From Petrolisthes cinctipes (taxonomy: Eukaryota; Arthropoda; Malacostraca; Decapoda; Porcellanidae), in the NCBI GenBank assembly GCA_033782935.1, contig JAWQEG010000716.1, positions 114,501-178,500 of the forward strand: a DNA stretch of 64,000 nucleotides, in the 5' to 3' direction. Positions 35,556-47,249 of the stretch are shown piece after piece (position 1 is the stretch's first letter; every line of letters begins with the position of its first letter). The position numbers and the translations under genes were made by a program. The notes beneath the pieces are model-generated. The model was not told the origin of the DNA, did no database searches, and worked only from the letters and a program-made list of their open reading frames with translations.

Positions 35556-36434
35556 TTATATTGCTGTTGCTCAAATCTACATCTCTACGAAGCGTCAAGT
35601 CATCATTGATAGAGTCAAGGCTGGTGAATTTTTGTCTCTGCCTCTCATTCTTCAAGACTCACTAGAGAGGCCTCGTAAGTTCCCCAGCTACATCCTCACC
35701 CGTTTTCCTATTGATGTTGACCCGAAACTTGCCAAGGGATACCCTGGTGTGTACTCTGCCTGTCATTTTTTCCAAGATGGTTCTCCCATTAGCCATATTG
35801 TTGTTTGTTTGGAGTCTATCCGATCCACCTCCAATTGAGATTTCCTTTGATTTCCTCCCCTGTCTTCCACCGTGTGAGGTGCGGAAACTTCATAATGACC
35901 AGCCTTGGTGCTACAGGTGCTGGGGAGTTGGGCATATCTCCCGATACTGTTCTGCCAGGCCGAAGTGTGCATGGTGTGCCACCGACCATAGTTCCAAGAC
36001 GTGTCCTGTCAGGGGTGTACCATCATGTCCTGCTGCCTCCACCTCTAAGCCTTCACCTCCTGAGGATACATCTCGATGGAAGTGTCCACGATGCCTTCAG
36101 CCAGGGGTTAATATGGGGCATGGATGTACTCGACGTCAGGTCCAGGCTCGTGCCTCTACTATTGCGCCGTCTCCACCACCGCCACCATCACCTCCCCAGT
36201 CTGCTCCTCCCACCAGCTCTGCCTCATCTCCGGACCTGGCCCTCCGCAAGTCTGTTGCTACCCTCATGGCACGCTGTACGGCCCACAAGAACCGCTGTTT
36301 TGCTCTTGAAGCTCTTTTCGTAATGTGTGTATGGTTGTAATCATTGGATTTTCATGGGTCCTGCCTACCCTTATGTATTGTTGTCTGCTTGTTAATTGAC
36401 GCCACGGCGCAATGAATTAAAAAAAAAAAAAAAA
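35556..36434 (+). pseudogene. Jockey-like LINE gag fragment with poly(A) end
   Basis: Starts abruptly after the I-clade LINE 3'UTR. One frame reads RPRKFPSYILTRFPIDVDPK and GYPGVYSACHFFQDGSPISH. After a frameshift near 35830, the next reads LPPCEVRKLHNDQPWCYRCW, GVGHISRYCSARPKCAWCAT and DHSSKTC, two CCHC knuckles (from ~35909). WKCPRCLQPGVNMGHGC, a Pro/Ser-rich tail and, at 36418-36434, an A-run following GCGCAATGAATT come next. This fits ORF1 of a jockey-type LINE joined to its poly(A) 3' end, implying the ORF2 part is deleted. Confidence 0.72.
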
Positions 36435-36435
36435 C

Positions 36436-38995
36436 TCTTGCCCTGATGTTAGAGTATTAAAATAAGATCTTTGTTGACCGCTGTCATTCTCTGCCTATCA
36501 GCGAGGCCTCACCAAGAACGGTGAACAAAGGGGCAGAGTAAACCAACGGTAGGCACGGCATCAAGTAATGCAAATATTGGAAGAAAAGTATATTTTGATA
36601 TGTTTTGTAAATACCGTCAAAGGTACTGTATCGTACAGGCACGTCCAATAGTCTTGCAACATATAAGAATGAGACGGTCTGATGCGAAGCTATAGCTTAT
36701 GGTGTCTGTATATTGGTGCAAAGATTCACTCAAACGGCTCACTTGGTACAGGACTTATGATCCTGACTTTACACTAGAGAAAGAACACCATGTATTGATG
36801 GTAAATTGATGAAATATATTCTACACAAAGGAAAGTGAGGACCAAAATCAAGAGCCCGCCAATTGTCCTCACTTGCAAAAGAGGGAGTGAAAAAGGTCCA
36901 AAATCATGTTTTACTGTAGTTCGAAATACAAAGATACATTACGACGACGGTGCAATCTGTTATCTTCCTCCTTGTTGTGGCCAGCAATAGAACCAGAGTG
37001 ACGAAATGTAGGGCGTGTACTTAATTTGTTTTGTCACTTCTCTCACTTTGTCCATTAATAACCTATCAAAACCTATCATAATAGTATCCAAGGAGATTTA
37101 CCGCACTCTTCTGTCTCCTCCCCTTTACACTTGTACAAATGAACGATTGTAAGGGTGGTATTATTAAACCTTATCTTAGACGAATAAACTCTTCGTTGCT
37201 CACTTCCTAGTTTTTTGCCATATGAATTTTGCAAGGAAGAGAAAACTGTTCGTCGAAATATAAGTTTAATACTACCACCAAAGCCGATTTCCAGTATTCC
37301 TGTACTCTGTTTTCCTTCCATGCCAATGTACACATCTGGCATAAACATCCAATCACTACTTCTCCCCTTCACCTCAACATTTCGCCTCACATTCCATCAA
37401 TCTCTGATTTGGTGTTTACCTAAACTTAGTTTTCATCCTTCTCTTTAACTTAGTATACATGGTTTCATTTGCATTAATGGGAGACCCTTTTGTTGGTGAA
37501 TTGAAAGGGCTCTGATTCCTCCAAACTATGCCATAAAACACGTTCCCTATTTGTACAATTGCGTAAGGGAATTTCTTTACCCCCAATTGGATCCTTCTTA
37601 CCCGAGCTCACACTTTGGTCTAGTAATTGAAGAGTTATGAAAGAATGATAGTAACACATCTGTTGACAAAGGTGATTGGTAGATAAGTTGTCAGAGAATT
37701 CTAATCATAATGTAACATAATGGTTAAGCAAGAGAGAATAATGGACAACTAAATTTGTGTGCTAGAGTATAAAGGGACACGATGGGGGCAAAAAAAAAAA
37801 AAAAAAACTCCCTTCCGCAACTATACCAATGAAGATGTCTGTTATCTGGCATAGTTAGGAGGAATCAGTACCCTTTCAATTTCCCAACAAGACAGTTTCC
37901 TTAAACTAATATCAGTTTCATATAACACTAGCATACGGTGAATAAAACCCACTCTTTCTTGTCGACGAACAAGAGTAGGTTTTATTCACCTTATTTGATA
38001 ATCACGCCAGTGTGATTTCACTACTAACACTATCATTATATTATATTTTATTAAACATTTGTATTTTAATGGGCTCTTGTCAAAATGTTCATGCTGTCAG
38101 ATTTACTCGTAAATGTTCCTCTGTACTTTGTGTACAGTTTTCAAGTCTTTGTTTATTCCTATATTTTATATTTCAGTCTCTCAGTACCTTGTTTTTTTTT
38201 CTTATATGCTAGAGCTAAAATTTAATTGTATAGTGATCCGTGTCATCGTTTATTTGCGGACATATCAAACAGTGACACCTGAAACGTGGCCTCTCACTGA
38301 GCATAGGGAAGGATCAGAAGTTGTGTGTAAAGGCGTGTCCAATTTTATGCTTCATAAGGGGCCCATTTGAAGTATGTATGTTTCATTATGTCCGCAACTG
38401 TACATTATAATTGCAATGTATTCGGTGTCCCTTTTCTGTATCGCTCACAAGTTCAAATAATGAGTAATGGTCCTGAGAGCGTTGAGATGATCACATATTT
38501 TTGTAATAATTACTAACTTTCCAATTAAATTATCTCATTTAATTGTCCTTGTCAATATGTTATATACTATTCTGTCACTCCATCTTCCTTGCTACTCTTA
38601 ACGACTACTATCACTGTATTTATGCATATCTGTATCGAGACCAGCAGACCTCCTCCGATTCATAACTTTCTTTCTCTCATGCCTTGAGATTCATCTATAT
38701 CAAACTCTCCCTTCCCCTCGCCCTCTTCTCTTGCTTCATTAAGTTTTCCTTACTGTGCTTCCCACAATTACTCGTTTCCACCTCCTCCTCCTCCACATCA
38801 TCCTCCATTCAGGTCTTACTCTTCCAGTTATCTTTTACTTACAGAAGATACCCTCCTCTTCCTTTTCCTTATCTTCCTATACCTTTCTGCCAGTGTCCTC
38901 ATTCTCATACATATTCTCCTTCCATCCTGTCCACTTAATATTTCCATCTTGAATTGCTCACGGTAACCCTCCTCTTTATATATACAGTACGTCGT
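36436..38995. other. Intergenic, nothing firmly recognised
   Basis: No recognised repeat or domain. A 104-residue minus-strand frame (37076-37390) is fairly well mixed in composition but matches no family I know. ~38660-38960 is TC-rich. Confidence 0.4.
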
Positions 38996-39005
38996 TTATC
39001 AGACG

Positions 39006-39218
39006 GGTGCCCGTAGGGGATATTGCCTGTAGTGAGGTGGGCAATACTTGTAAGGGTTTTGGCGCCCCTTCGGCCCCAGTCACTCCCTTTAAGTTCTTCA
39101 GCTGTCCCTATTTTCTTACTATTTCTTTCCTGCTTGCTGTCTCAGCTCTCTACCACCTATTTCTGCCGGTATATGACCTCGCTGTTGCGGTGCCAAATAT
39201 CAACCGATCTTTAATCGC
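39006..39218 (+). mobile_element. SINE-like element with 10-bp TSD
   Basis: Third well-bounded copy of the ~200-bp SINE: 5' GGTGCCCGTAGGGGATATTG, middle GGTTTTGGCGCCCCTTCGGC, tail TATGACCTCGCTGTTGCGGT. The flanking duplication is TTATCAGACG (38996-39005 and 39219-39228). Confidence 0.88.
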
Positions 39219-39554
39219 TTATCAGACGTTCTTTCTTCCTTCCACCACATGGAACCCAGAAGTCATTATTATTTAAGGGAGAAATTGACTACTAGTTAAT
39301 TGGAGACTGCGCTAAGAAACAAGCTTACTCTACCGAAGAGCTGTATTTTGTGAACATTTTGGAGAAAGCTGCACAGCCATGAACATGTAAATCATTAAGG
39401 ACCCAAACCAAACTCCTCAAACATGCCAACCTCCACAGATACCCTCACTCCTCCACGGCTCTCAATACAGTTGCGATGCAATTTTGGCTTCTTCGTGGCG
39501 TAAATCCTGAACCGGACTTGCATATCAAAAATAGACTAATATCTTGTGTGGATG

Positions 39555-39690
39555 ACACTAAGTACAGCTCCGGACAGATCAAGGGTCCACACTTCTTCCA
39601 CCAGCGACTTGGATCAGCGGATCTGGTATCACTGGCAGGTGGAGGGGTGGAGGGGAGAAATGTGGGCGGTGTTATATAGGGGGTAATGTT
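39555..39690 (-). repeat. Inverted copy of the repeat at 6735-6895
   Basis: On the minus strand it reads TATAACACCGCCCACATTTC, then a C-rich CTCC/CACC stretch, then CAAGTCGCTGGTGGAAG and GTGTGGACCCTTGATCTGTC CGGAGCTGTA. It aligns with 6735-6895. No coding sequence is linked to it here. Confidence 0.65.
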
Positions 39691-39699
39691 GGAGTGTTT

Positions 39700-40821
39700 A
39701 CCACGTATCGTTACCAGTGTTGAACATCCAGAAATTTGAATCCCGAACCACTTGTGATCATGGATGTGAACCACTCACTGGAAGGTGGTAGGAGGAGTTG
39801 GGTTGGGGAGAGGGGGTAAAGCTTCACCAGTGATCGAGTAGTAGTATTATAGATGGAGAGAATTATTGGATCAAGTAGCTAAAGGTTATAAAAGAACAAA
39901 GCCATTATTATGTGTTCTTCTGTAATCTAAATCCAACTCTGATGCTACATTCCATGGGATATTCTTTATTATTTGAAATGAATCCAGATTTTACGTAATA
40001 CAATTCAAAACACGATACCAGTTTTTGATGACTAATATATCAAGCCATGCACCACTTAGTGTTGAAATAAATTTCAAGTAAATCCTTTATCGCTACCCTG
40101 TATCATTCACGACATTTTCTAAGAAACTTTTATTGTGTAACTGGTTACCAAAGGATAGTAATTATATAGAGTAAGATCTTAACTACCCAATAACTAGTCC
40201 ATCTGTTCTCCCCCACCCCGTCCTCCTTTATTCCATTCGCTGTTTCCTCTCCCTGACTCCCAGCATTCCTTTACTCTCCATCTTACCACCACCTCCACCA
40301 TCATTCTGTGTGTTGCTGCATAATCTGTTAATGCGCAAACAAGACCAGAATAGAAATAAAAGTTATATTTGGTATGCAAATACAATCCGTTATATATGAC
40401 GAATATATTTATTACCCTTATTTATTTATCTGAGGTCAACATCTAGGCCAGCCATTCAGACGCCGGTGTTAGTGAACCAATCACAAGATTTAGAGGATAT
40501 TGTGTCAGCACTAATGTTATTACTAATTAAAACAGGGAAAAATTGAAATCAGACATTTATTGGTTATTGTTTACATGACTTGTCAGTTTAGGTGAAAGCT
40601 CCACAAGTCCTCGTCACGAAGCCTTCCACACCCATAACCTAACTGGGACTGTAGGCACCACACTGTAAATGGTGAACACGTTATATGTATAGTTGTTGTT
40701 ATTAATTGGTGTCAGACAATTATAATAACTGTTACTTAATATAACCTGAAGTTTTTACTTCGACCTCACGTTTGCATTAAGCATGTGTAATGTTTTTTTT
40801 TATTATAATCACCTAGATATG
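39700..40821. other. Intergenic, nothing recognised
   Basis: AT-rich, no supported feature. Confidence 0.4.
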
Positions 40822-41195
40822 TATTGCTTTAGACCCTTAGCCACGATGAGATACAGTGTATACACTATTTATATTCGGTACACTTCTATGAACACATTAA
40901 GGCTTGAAATACTGTAGATTACATATTTCATTATCTTAACTCATCAATTTGTTGCTAGTATCGTGTCCAGCCACCCTCCTTCTCAGTGACAACAAACTTT
41001 TCAGGTTCCATGTGATTCAGTGTGGGCTGGTTACTCCCTTGAAACAGTAGCACCGAGGCAGATGCATCTTTGTTGTGCAATAAATGTTAATTTGTTTATA
41101 TTGTTTTCATTATCTTTGGCTATCATTATCATGCTGAGAACATAATTCTGTAGTTGAGCATAAAACATTGTTTTCAGTAGCATATAGAGAGATTA

Positions 41196-41285
41196 ATGAG
41201 AATCTCGTTGACCACCATTACTATCCTTGTGGTCCTTATTGTGTCATATGTTCTGCACAGTAATGCTGGACGTATTTTAAAGTAA
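41196..41285 (+). CDS. Candidate signal-anchor exon, copy 2
   Basis: An ATG opens MRISLTTITILVVLIVSYVL HSNAGRILK. The frame closes at TAA (41283-41285) unless spliced, and that TAA lies inside a good splice-donor sequence AAA|GTAAGT. So the natural reading is a first exon of about 28 codons ending at 41281. Relative to copy 1 it has an in-frame 3-bp deletion, the kind of change expected under coding constraint. A hydrophobic segment after the start suggests a signal peptide or type II anchor. No acceptor exon was identified. Confidence 0.45.
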   Translation: MRISLTTITILVVLIVSYVLHSNAGRILK

Positions 41286-41445
41286 GTTAATATATCTAAA
41301 TATAGATTTTGATAAAAATTGCCCATAAGTAACTTAAAAAAGAGAGATAAAATATATTTCTCTCTCCTGCAAAATGGTTTAACAAGTTAATATTCTGACT
41401 AGCAACAGACTGGCTAATGACAATGCATGAAACCTATAGTCCTTC

Positions 41446-41654
41446 TGTTTTAAGAAGGCGAAATGCTGTGGCTGGGATTATCCCGTCAAGAATGCGCATC
41501 TGCCAACACTTTTGTTCTAAATAACTATTATCATATCCTTCGCTATGAATTTCTAGTTGTTTTGTAAATCCACAGAATACAAAGAACCAAAACGGTATTA
41601 ACCATATTATCCCAGCCACAGCATTTCGCTTGCATAAATTTGAAGGACTATAGG
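41446..41654. mobile_element. Fold-back insertion in copy 2
   Basis: Absent from copy 1. Inner inverted ends GCGAAATGCTGTGGCTGGGA (41458 on, and reverse complement ending 41629). A second inverted pair CCTATAGTCCTTC (41433-41445) / GAAGGACTATAGG (41642-41654) uses bases that copy 1 has only once. The arms are interrupted and the loop carries no recognised gene. No simple target duplication is visible. Confidence 0.6.
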
Positions 41655-42142
41655 TGATAAGGGAGAAAGGCCTATGTCATTAAAACTTTGAAAAAACGAA
41701 TGAGAAGGTTAAAAATATGAGAAAGAAAAGATAAAGAATACTAAAGAAGGCAAGGAAGGAAAGGGGAGTGAGAGAGAGAGAGAGAGAGAGAAGACAGGGG
41801 AGAGGAGGTTGGGTGAGGTTGCCAGTAACTTGAAAGATATAGGTATAAGTTTATTTATTTTACGGCGATAAAAGGTGATAAAGAGGGGGACTGCCAGCAT
41901 GAGGGGCGAAAAGAATACAGGGAGAGCTGAAGACAGAAAAGGGATTGTCTCGGCTCCGTTATTTGTTGCTTAATATCCAAAGGATAATAATCTGTAACTC
42001 TCTACGGGGGTGAACAATAGACAGTGTCTTTATTTAATAGATCAAATGCAATATGATGAAGCAGATATTCTAATTATTTTTATTTTTTTTTCAACTACTC
42101 ACCCTCATCTGTCCTATACACGTCTGATGCCCTACCCATATG

Positions 42143-42424
42143 GCCAGGATAGTTCAAGAATGGTTTGCTGCTCATGATAATTTGCAGGTGATAGATTGGT
42201 CTAGTTAGAACTTTGATTTGAACCCCATAGAAAATCTATGGGGTTCTGTCGTTAACACGTGGGAGCCGGAACGAGAGAGAACCACGGCAGAGTTGTTACG
42301 GCACACTAGAGCACAGCGGGAGATTTTTCGGGGAAAACCCGATATAGTGAGGAGGCATGGTGCCTCAATGTCCGAGCGACTGCAGGCTGTCATTGAGAAG
42401 GAGGGTGGCTGGACACGATACTAG
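42143..42424 (+). pseudogene. Tc1-type transposase C-terminal fragment
   Basis: Reads RIVQEWFAAHDNLQVIDWSS, stop, NFDLNPIENLWGSVVNTWEP, ending ...MSERLQAVIEKEGGWTRY and TAG. The EWF...H...V..W..-x-x-DLNPIENLW block is the hallmark of Tc1-family DDE/D transposases, with the third catalytic residue at the PDLNPIEN motif. The N-terminal DNA-binding and first catalytic parts are missing and one stop is in frame. Confidence 0.9.
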
Positions 42425-42562
42425 CAACAAATTGATGAGTAAGATAATGAAATATGTAATCTACAGTATTTCAAGCCTTAATGTGTTCATAGAAGTGTAC
42501 TGAATACAAATAGTGTATACACTGTATCTCATCGTGGCTAAGGGTCTAAAGCAATAGAGGAG

Positions 42563-43330
42563 GTGTCCTTCACTGTGGATGAAGCGAGGAAGGGCGTGGA
42601 GGCTACCAACGTAGCCGGACCTGATAGTGGGCAGGTCCTAGGCTCACTCCATGCCCGTGGGAGGAGGACGGCCAATGTCCAACCACCGCATCGATGTCAG
42701 CATCAGGCAGACATCGTCACCGTCTGCACCAGGACTGCTGTTGTTAGCTGCAGTAGGGCTAGGTCGTCCCTCTGACCTCCTCCTGGACATAATTAGGAGA
42801 ATTGGCTTACCACCAATAGCCATTTACCCTGATCTACAACTACCCACCACCACCAAGAAACGCTGCAGCAAGCTTGCACAACGGGAGAGGAGCAAAGCGG
42901 ACGCGCCACCACCACCCCCATCAACGGTTGATGCTGTCTCGCCCACTCAACCGGGTGAATAGTGGGAAGGCACCAACACCACCACCTGCACCTTCCCAGC
43001 AGGACCCCGAGACGGAGGACTCAGACACCAGCTCCTGCTCCACCTCAACCATAACCAAAGACAACTCCACCGATGACAACATGGGCCTGGAATACGGGGG
43101 GGGGGGGGGTCACAGACAGCCAGGAAGTGGAAGAGGAGAAAGATGGATAGCCAGTCACCGCTACCACCATCTGTTGTCACCACAGAGTGGTGGATGACCG
43201 TCTCCCCTTGCCTCAACCTCTTTTCTCAATACAGCTAACACTACAGGGACCCTGATGTCTTCCAGGTTCAGGTGTGGACAAGCAAAGTAACACTGTCAGC
43301 TTGTCCACTCTCCAAAGGGTCATCACCACC
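42563..43330 (+). pseudogene. Cold-shock-domain/gag-like gene, copy A (5'-truncated)
   Basis: Begins immediately after the Tc1 arm. VSFTVDEARKGVEATNVAGP then DSGQVLGSLHARGRR matches the last strands of a Y-box-type cold-shock domain (VEFDV..GEKG.EA.NVTGP). After a frame change: GRPSDLLLDIIRRIGLPPIA, IYPDLQLPTT, a KKR..K basic patch, a Pro-rich stretch, and a degraded end corresponding to DNMDLEDEGEWQTVKKRKRR in copy B, disrupted here by a G-run (43098-43107). The start of the domain is missing. Frameshifts and stops are present. Its partner lies ~1 kb downstream in the same orientation. Confidence 0.6.
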
Positions 43331-43557
43331 AACCTCCTGCCAACCAACCTCCACCACAAAAACCAATAAGAAGTAGTAGTCTCATAGACACCACAAGAGA
43401 ATACTCACAGATGATACACAGCACACATTTCTCCACACGTACACTTCTCAATATACACACATTATATCACTCTATAATTTTATTGCCTTAATTACCACTA
43501 CAAAGTTGATAGGCGTTAAATCCAAAAAACAAACAAACAAACGAAAACTCATCAGCC

Positions 43558-44450
43558 ATGGACCAGTCAACACCTTCAAACAACACCACCAACTCCCCTG
43601 CTGATCGTCTGTCTGGCAGGGTGAAGTGGTTTAACCACTTAAAGGGCAATGGCTTCGTTACGAACAATACCCAACGTAGCCGGACATGATGGTGGGCAGG
43701 TCCTAGGCTTACTCCATGCCCAAACACCGCAGCGACGGCAGCAGCAGGTAGACATCGTCACCGTCTGCACCAAGACTGCTGTTGCATTAGCTGCAGAAGG
43801 GCTGGGTCATCTTTCTGACCTCCTCCTAGACATCTTCAGGAGAAATGTCTTGCCATCAGTAGCCATTTTTCCTGATCTACAGCCACCCACCACCACAGCA
43901 ACCACAACCACCACCACCAAGAAACGAGGTAGCAGGCCTGCACGATGGAGGAGGAGCAGAGTGGAAGCGCCACCACAGCCACCTCCGGTTAATGCTGCCT
44001 CGCCCATTCAACCAGGTGAACAGCGGGAAGGCACCACCACCTGATCCTTCCCAACTGGACTCCGAAACGGAGGAGGACACTTAGGACCTCGAGACCAGTC
44101 CCTGCTCTGCCTCCTCCACCAGCACCATGAGAGAGGACACCGCTGACAACATGGACCTGGAAGATGAAGGGGAATGGCAGACAGTGAAAAAGAGGAAGAG
44201 AAGGAGGTAGACTGAGAGCCCACCGACCAACCCACCACCCACAGTCACCTTGGACTGGTGGATGTACGGCTCTCTTCGCCTCGACCTTTTTCACCAACAC
44301 ATCTCCCGTTGCCAAGACCCCGACATATTCCAGATCAGGGATCTTGCTCACCAAGCAGTCTTTACTTCTTGCCTTCCCTAAACCTTTAAAAGAGAATACT
44401 TCAAAGGAGAATGGGCATAGACACTTTTGAGAAAATGTAAGGCAAAAAAA
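43558..44450 (+). pseudogene. Cold-shock-domain/gag-like gene, copy B (internally deleted)
   Basis: The ATG at 43558 opens MDQSTPSNNTTNSPADRLSG RVKWFNHLKGNGFVTNN. GRVKWFN..KGNGFV is the first half of a cold-shock domain, including the RNP1-like KG.GF motif, which binds single-stranded RNA or DNA. The domain's middle is deleted and the frame shifts into NVAGHDGGQVLGLLHA (its end), VTVCTKTAVALAAEGLGHLS, DLLLDIFRRNVLPSVAIFPD, a Thr-run, a basic patch, then after another shift DNMDLEDEGEWQTVKKRKRR and a stop (~44210). The acidic-then-WQTV-basic ending is common in ORF1 proteins of LINEs. Whether this is a host gene family or an element ORF1 is unresolved. Confidence 0.6.
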
Positions 44451-44539
44451 CAGACTGCTTATAGTAGCTGCTGCTACACACCCTTCCTGGCATTGCCTCA
44501 GTTTTTACAGCAGAACTGGCAACAATTTTACTAGCCCTT

Positions 44540-45354
44540 CAGATCATTTTTACTCTTCCTCAACCTGACTTTGATATTTTTGTAACCCTTATAGTGCACT
44601 TTCTGAACTGGAGTCTTTTAGTTTTCCTCATACTTGTGTTTTATCTATTTTAGAGTGGCTGTTAATATTCAAGTGTCGTGGGCATCAAGGTTTTGTTGGG
44701 TCCCCGCCCATGTGGGTGTGTCGGGGAATGAGCGAGCGGATAGACTGGCTAAGGCAGTGACATCTAATAGTGTCCTTCCTGGGCAAAGTCTTCCTGCTTC
44801 TGGCTTGCTCTCCTTCATCAATCTTTGTGCCTGAAGGTGTTGGCAACAACGATGGGATGCGATAGCATCAGATAAAATGAGCTCGCTCTCCTATTCCGGG
44901 CTGAGTCGTAAGTGGCCGTCTTCGTATTGGCCACACCAAGTTCTCGCACGGTTTTTAATGGACGAGTCTAACCTCCCCCCCTAAACGTGATTATTGTTTA
45001 GTCACACTGACTGTTTCGCATGTGCTGGTTGAGTGTCCCAGCCATAGGGATCTTCGCTACCAGATTCTCTTTGAGTACTGGGAAGTAGATGGTTCATTTC
45101 AGATGGCAGCGGTACTCGGGAAAGAACTATGTTTCGGGATTGGTATTTTACTGGCATCAGGCTATTTGAATAAATTATGAGTTTTAATTATGCATCCTTT
45201 TAATCATATTGCTGCTCCCTTTGGGGAGTAAATTCTGTTATATATAAGCATAAATTTTATAAATGACCATGTTATAAAATGTTAGTATTTTGCTCAGCGG
45301 TATATGACCCTGGCTGTTGCGCCGCCACATGCTACAGCATCAAGCAATCAATCA
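44540..45354 (+). pseudogene. I-clade LINE 3' fragment (RNase H end to tail)
   Basis: Recognisable parts: LSILEWL (~44640), RFCWVPAHVGVSGNERADRL AKAV (~44690-44760), VSHVLVECPSHRDLRYQILF (~45020) and the 3' end TATATGACCCTGGCTGTTGC GCCGCCACATG...(AATC)n at 45299-45354. The RNase H motif HVGVSGNE.AD.LAK with the conserved Asp is intact locally, but the frame breaks downstream. It lies directly behind the cold-shock/gag-like copies, so a common origin is possible. Confidence 0.85.
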
Positions 45355-47240
45355 CTCCCCCACCCTCTTTCAGTTGCCCCTGTATTGTGTGAACTACTTT
45401 TGGTCTTGTGATTTAGTAAAGAAGAATCATTGGGTAGCCCAATACACGAAGCTGCCTTCATAGACCAAAGATTAATGGACAGGTAGAAATATTGGGCCAT
45501 CATAATACAGGATGTGTATATTCCTACATATTCAATATGAATTCTCAAAGTACTTGTGCGTGAAAAATCGTCGGTGTTTCAAAGCTTGCGTAGCACTACA
45601 ATTGGGAATACAATATGCGAAGTTGCTTATGTATAACCAATACAAAGACAGAAAACACATTTAAAAACTCACTGGCCTTTAACAATTGTTCTTTGTGGGT
45701 ATTATTTAATATCGTGAACGATTATAAAGTCAGTAAACGTAAACACAAAACACACAGGAAAGTGATGCATTAACATCTTATGTTTAAACTTCGCCATAAA
45801 CTGTGTACTAAGGTATTCTTCCGTGATAATTCCTTTTGTATACTGTTGTGAGGACAGAGCGTATTTTCAAACAGTTCAGTCAGTGTTGGAAAAAGAAAAA
45901 GCAGAAAAAGTTACAAAATATTTTAGGGGAAAATTTTTGTTTTTTATTGCATACGTTTTTCCTGTACAATTTTTTGTCCTTTTGTTAGTATGCGCTCTAT
46001 ACTCCTACCAATCATTTTACTTGTTCCATTTGGAAAGTTGGTGAAAACATTTCATTCGGAAATCTCGTACAGTATATAGATGAAATGACATGCAAATATA
46101 ATTATAAACTTATGGACGAAGTTCGTTGCATGCAATTAATTTTACACGAATTTATGTAAGTGGTTACTATACTTCACAGTTTTTTAAAACAGAAATTATG
46201 TCCAAAAACTATTCCCAGTTTGAGAAATAAACTTCATACTGAGAGTAATGACGTAATAGAAAATATCACAATGTGTCAAACGAAATATAAAATCATAGGA
46301 AAATTAAGCTGCATGCATCTTCTTTAATATTTGGAATGACCTGCGAGCAAACGCAGTATAATGTAAAACAATAGAACATTTAAGGTAACCTCTAGACAAA
46401 ATAATATTTCGCATTATTTACTATGATTAATACACATCAAATTGATTCTCTGAGTTGGCTGAACGAGTACTCTACTTTGTTTCATTTTCAAGATGTAAAA
46501 TAAGTTCCCCTTTTTCATTCCTGTTCTGAATAAGTAGCTTAGATCGAAACAGCCTCGGAATATTCTAATATAGGTCTGCTGCTGTTTTATTTTCCTTGTA
46601 TTGTGATTGTTTATACAATCCATTTCACTGTGTACTCTGTGTAACGCAAGCCTAATTTGCCATTCTTTTTGTAGTACAAATGTGCAAGTAGCCTAATATT
46701 GTTCCCACGAGTGGTGAAATATCTAGCCGTCAAGTCGACGCCCGACCTGATATCATCCACGCTAACACTCCCTTCCCCCCTGTTCCCCCTATCTGTTATA
46801 GGGACGTATCCCTAACGTCCGCATCGAGTGCATAAAAACGCTTGTATAAACTCGTAGGGCTTAGACACTATGGAGAACTGGTAGCATGTGGCAGTGCTTG
46901 GTGCAGAGAGAGAAGGCTTTTGGTTACGTCCGTTGTACTGTACATATCCTGTCTAGTTAAGTACTGTGGTATAATTTCTCCTTGCACATATTTCTATTTG
47001 TAAACCCATCCAAGTTAATTTAATTGTATTTAAGTGTTAAATAAGTAAAGTAACTAAGGAATTTCTATCAGTATTAAAGTAACTTGTTTCACTCTGTCAT
47101 AACTCAGAACTATAACTGTTGAGTAAGTAAGTAAAGTCTCATTATTATAATTACCGTGTTATTATTTGAATTATTCTTTTCAGTGGTGTATTTGGTTATT
47201 AATATTGCATTATTATTATTATTATTATTATTGCTGTGTA
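45355..47240. other. Intergenic, nothing recognised
   Basis: AT-rich, no domain. A (TTA)n tract lies at ~47208-47232, just before the LINE leader. Confidence 0.4.
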
Positions 47241-47249
47241 ATTTCTTGT

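Larger units (their letters stand above)
41100..42120. repeat. Duplicated segment, copy 2
   Basis: Aligns with 4950-6110 (see that entry). It lacks the SINE of copy 1 and so preserves its empty target site. It carries a 0.2-kb fold-back insertion at 41446-41654. Confidence 0.85.
40824..42554. mobile_element. Tc1-derived inverted-repeat unit enclosing a duplicated segment
   Basis: Two ~167-bp inverted arms (40824-40990 and 42389-42554) begin TTGCTTTAGACCCTTAGCCA and are flanked by TA. Both arms extend inward into the end of a Tc1-type transposase gene (…EGGWTRY stop), so each arm is the same 3' end of a Tc1 element in opposite orientations. The right side continues into transposase coding (from 42143); the left side does not. 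Between them, 41100-42120 is copy 2 of the segment found at 4.95-6.1 kb. The copy's homology ends close to where the Tc1 sequence begins. Confidence 0.8.

Noticed and set aside
37076..37390. 104-codon minus-strand frame as a real gene
   Set aside because: Composition is plausible but there is no recognised motif, splice context or paralogue in the window. Left as anonymous.
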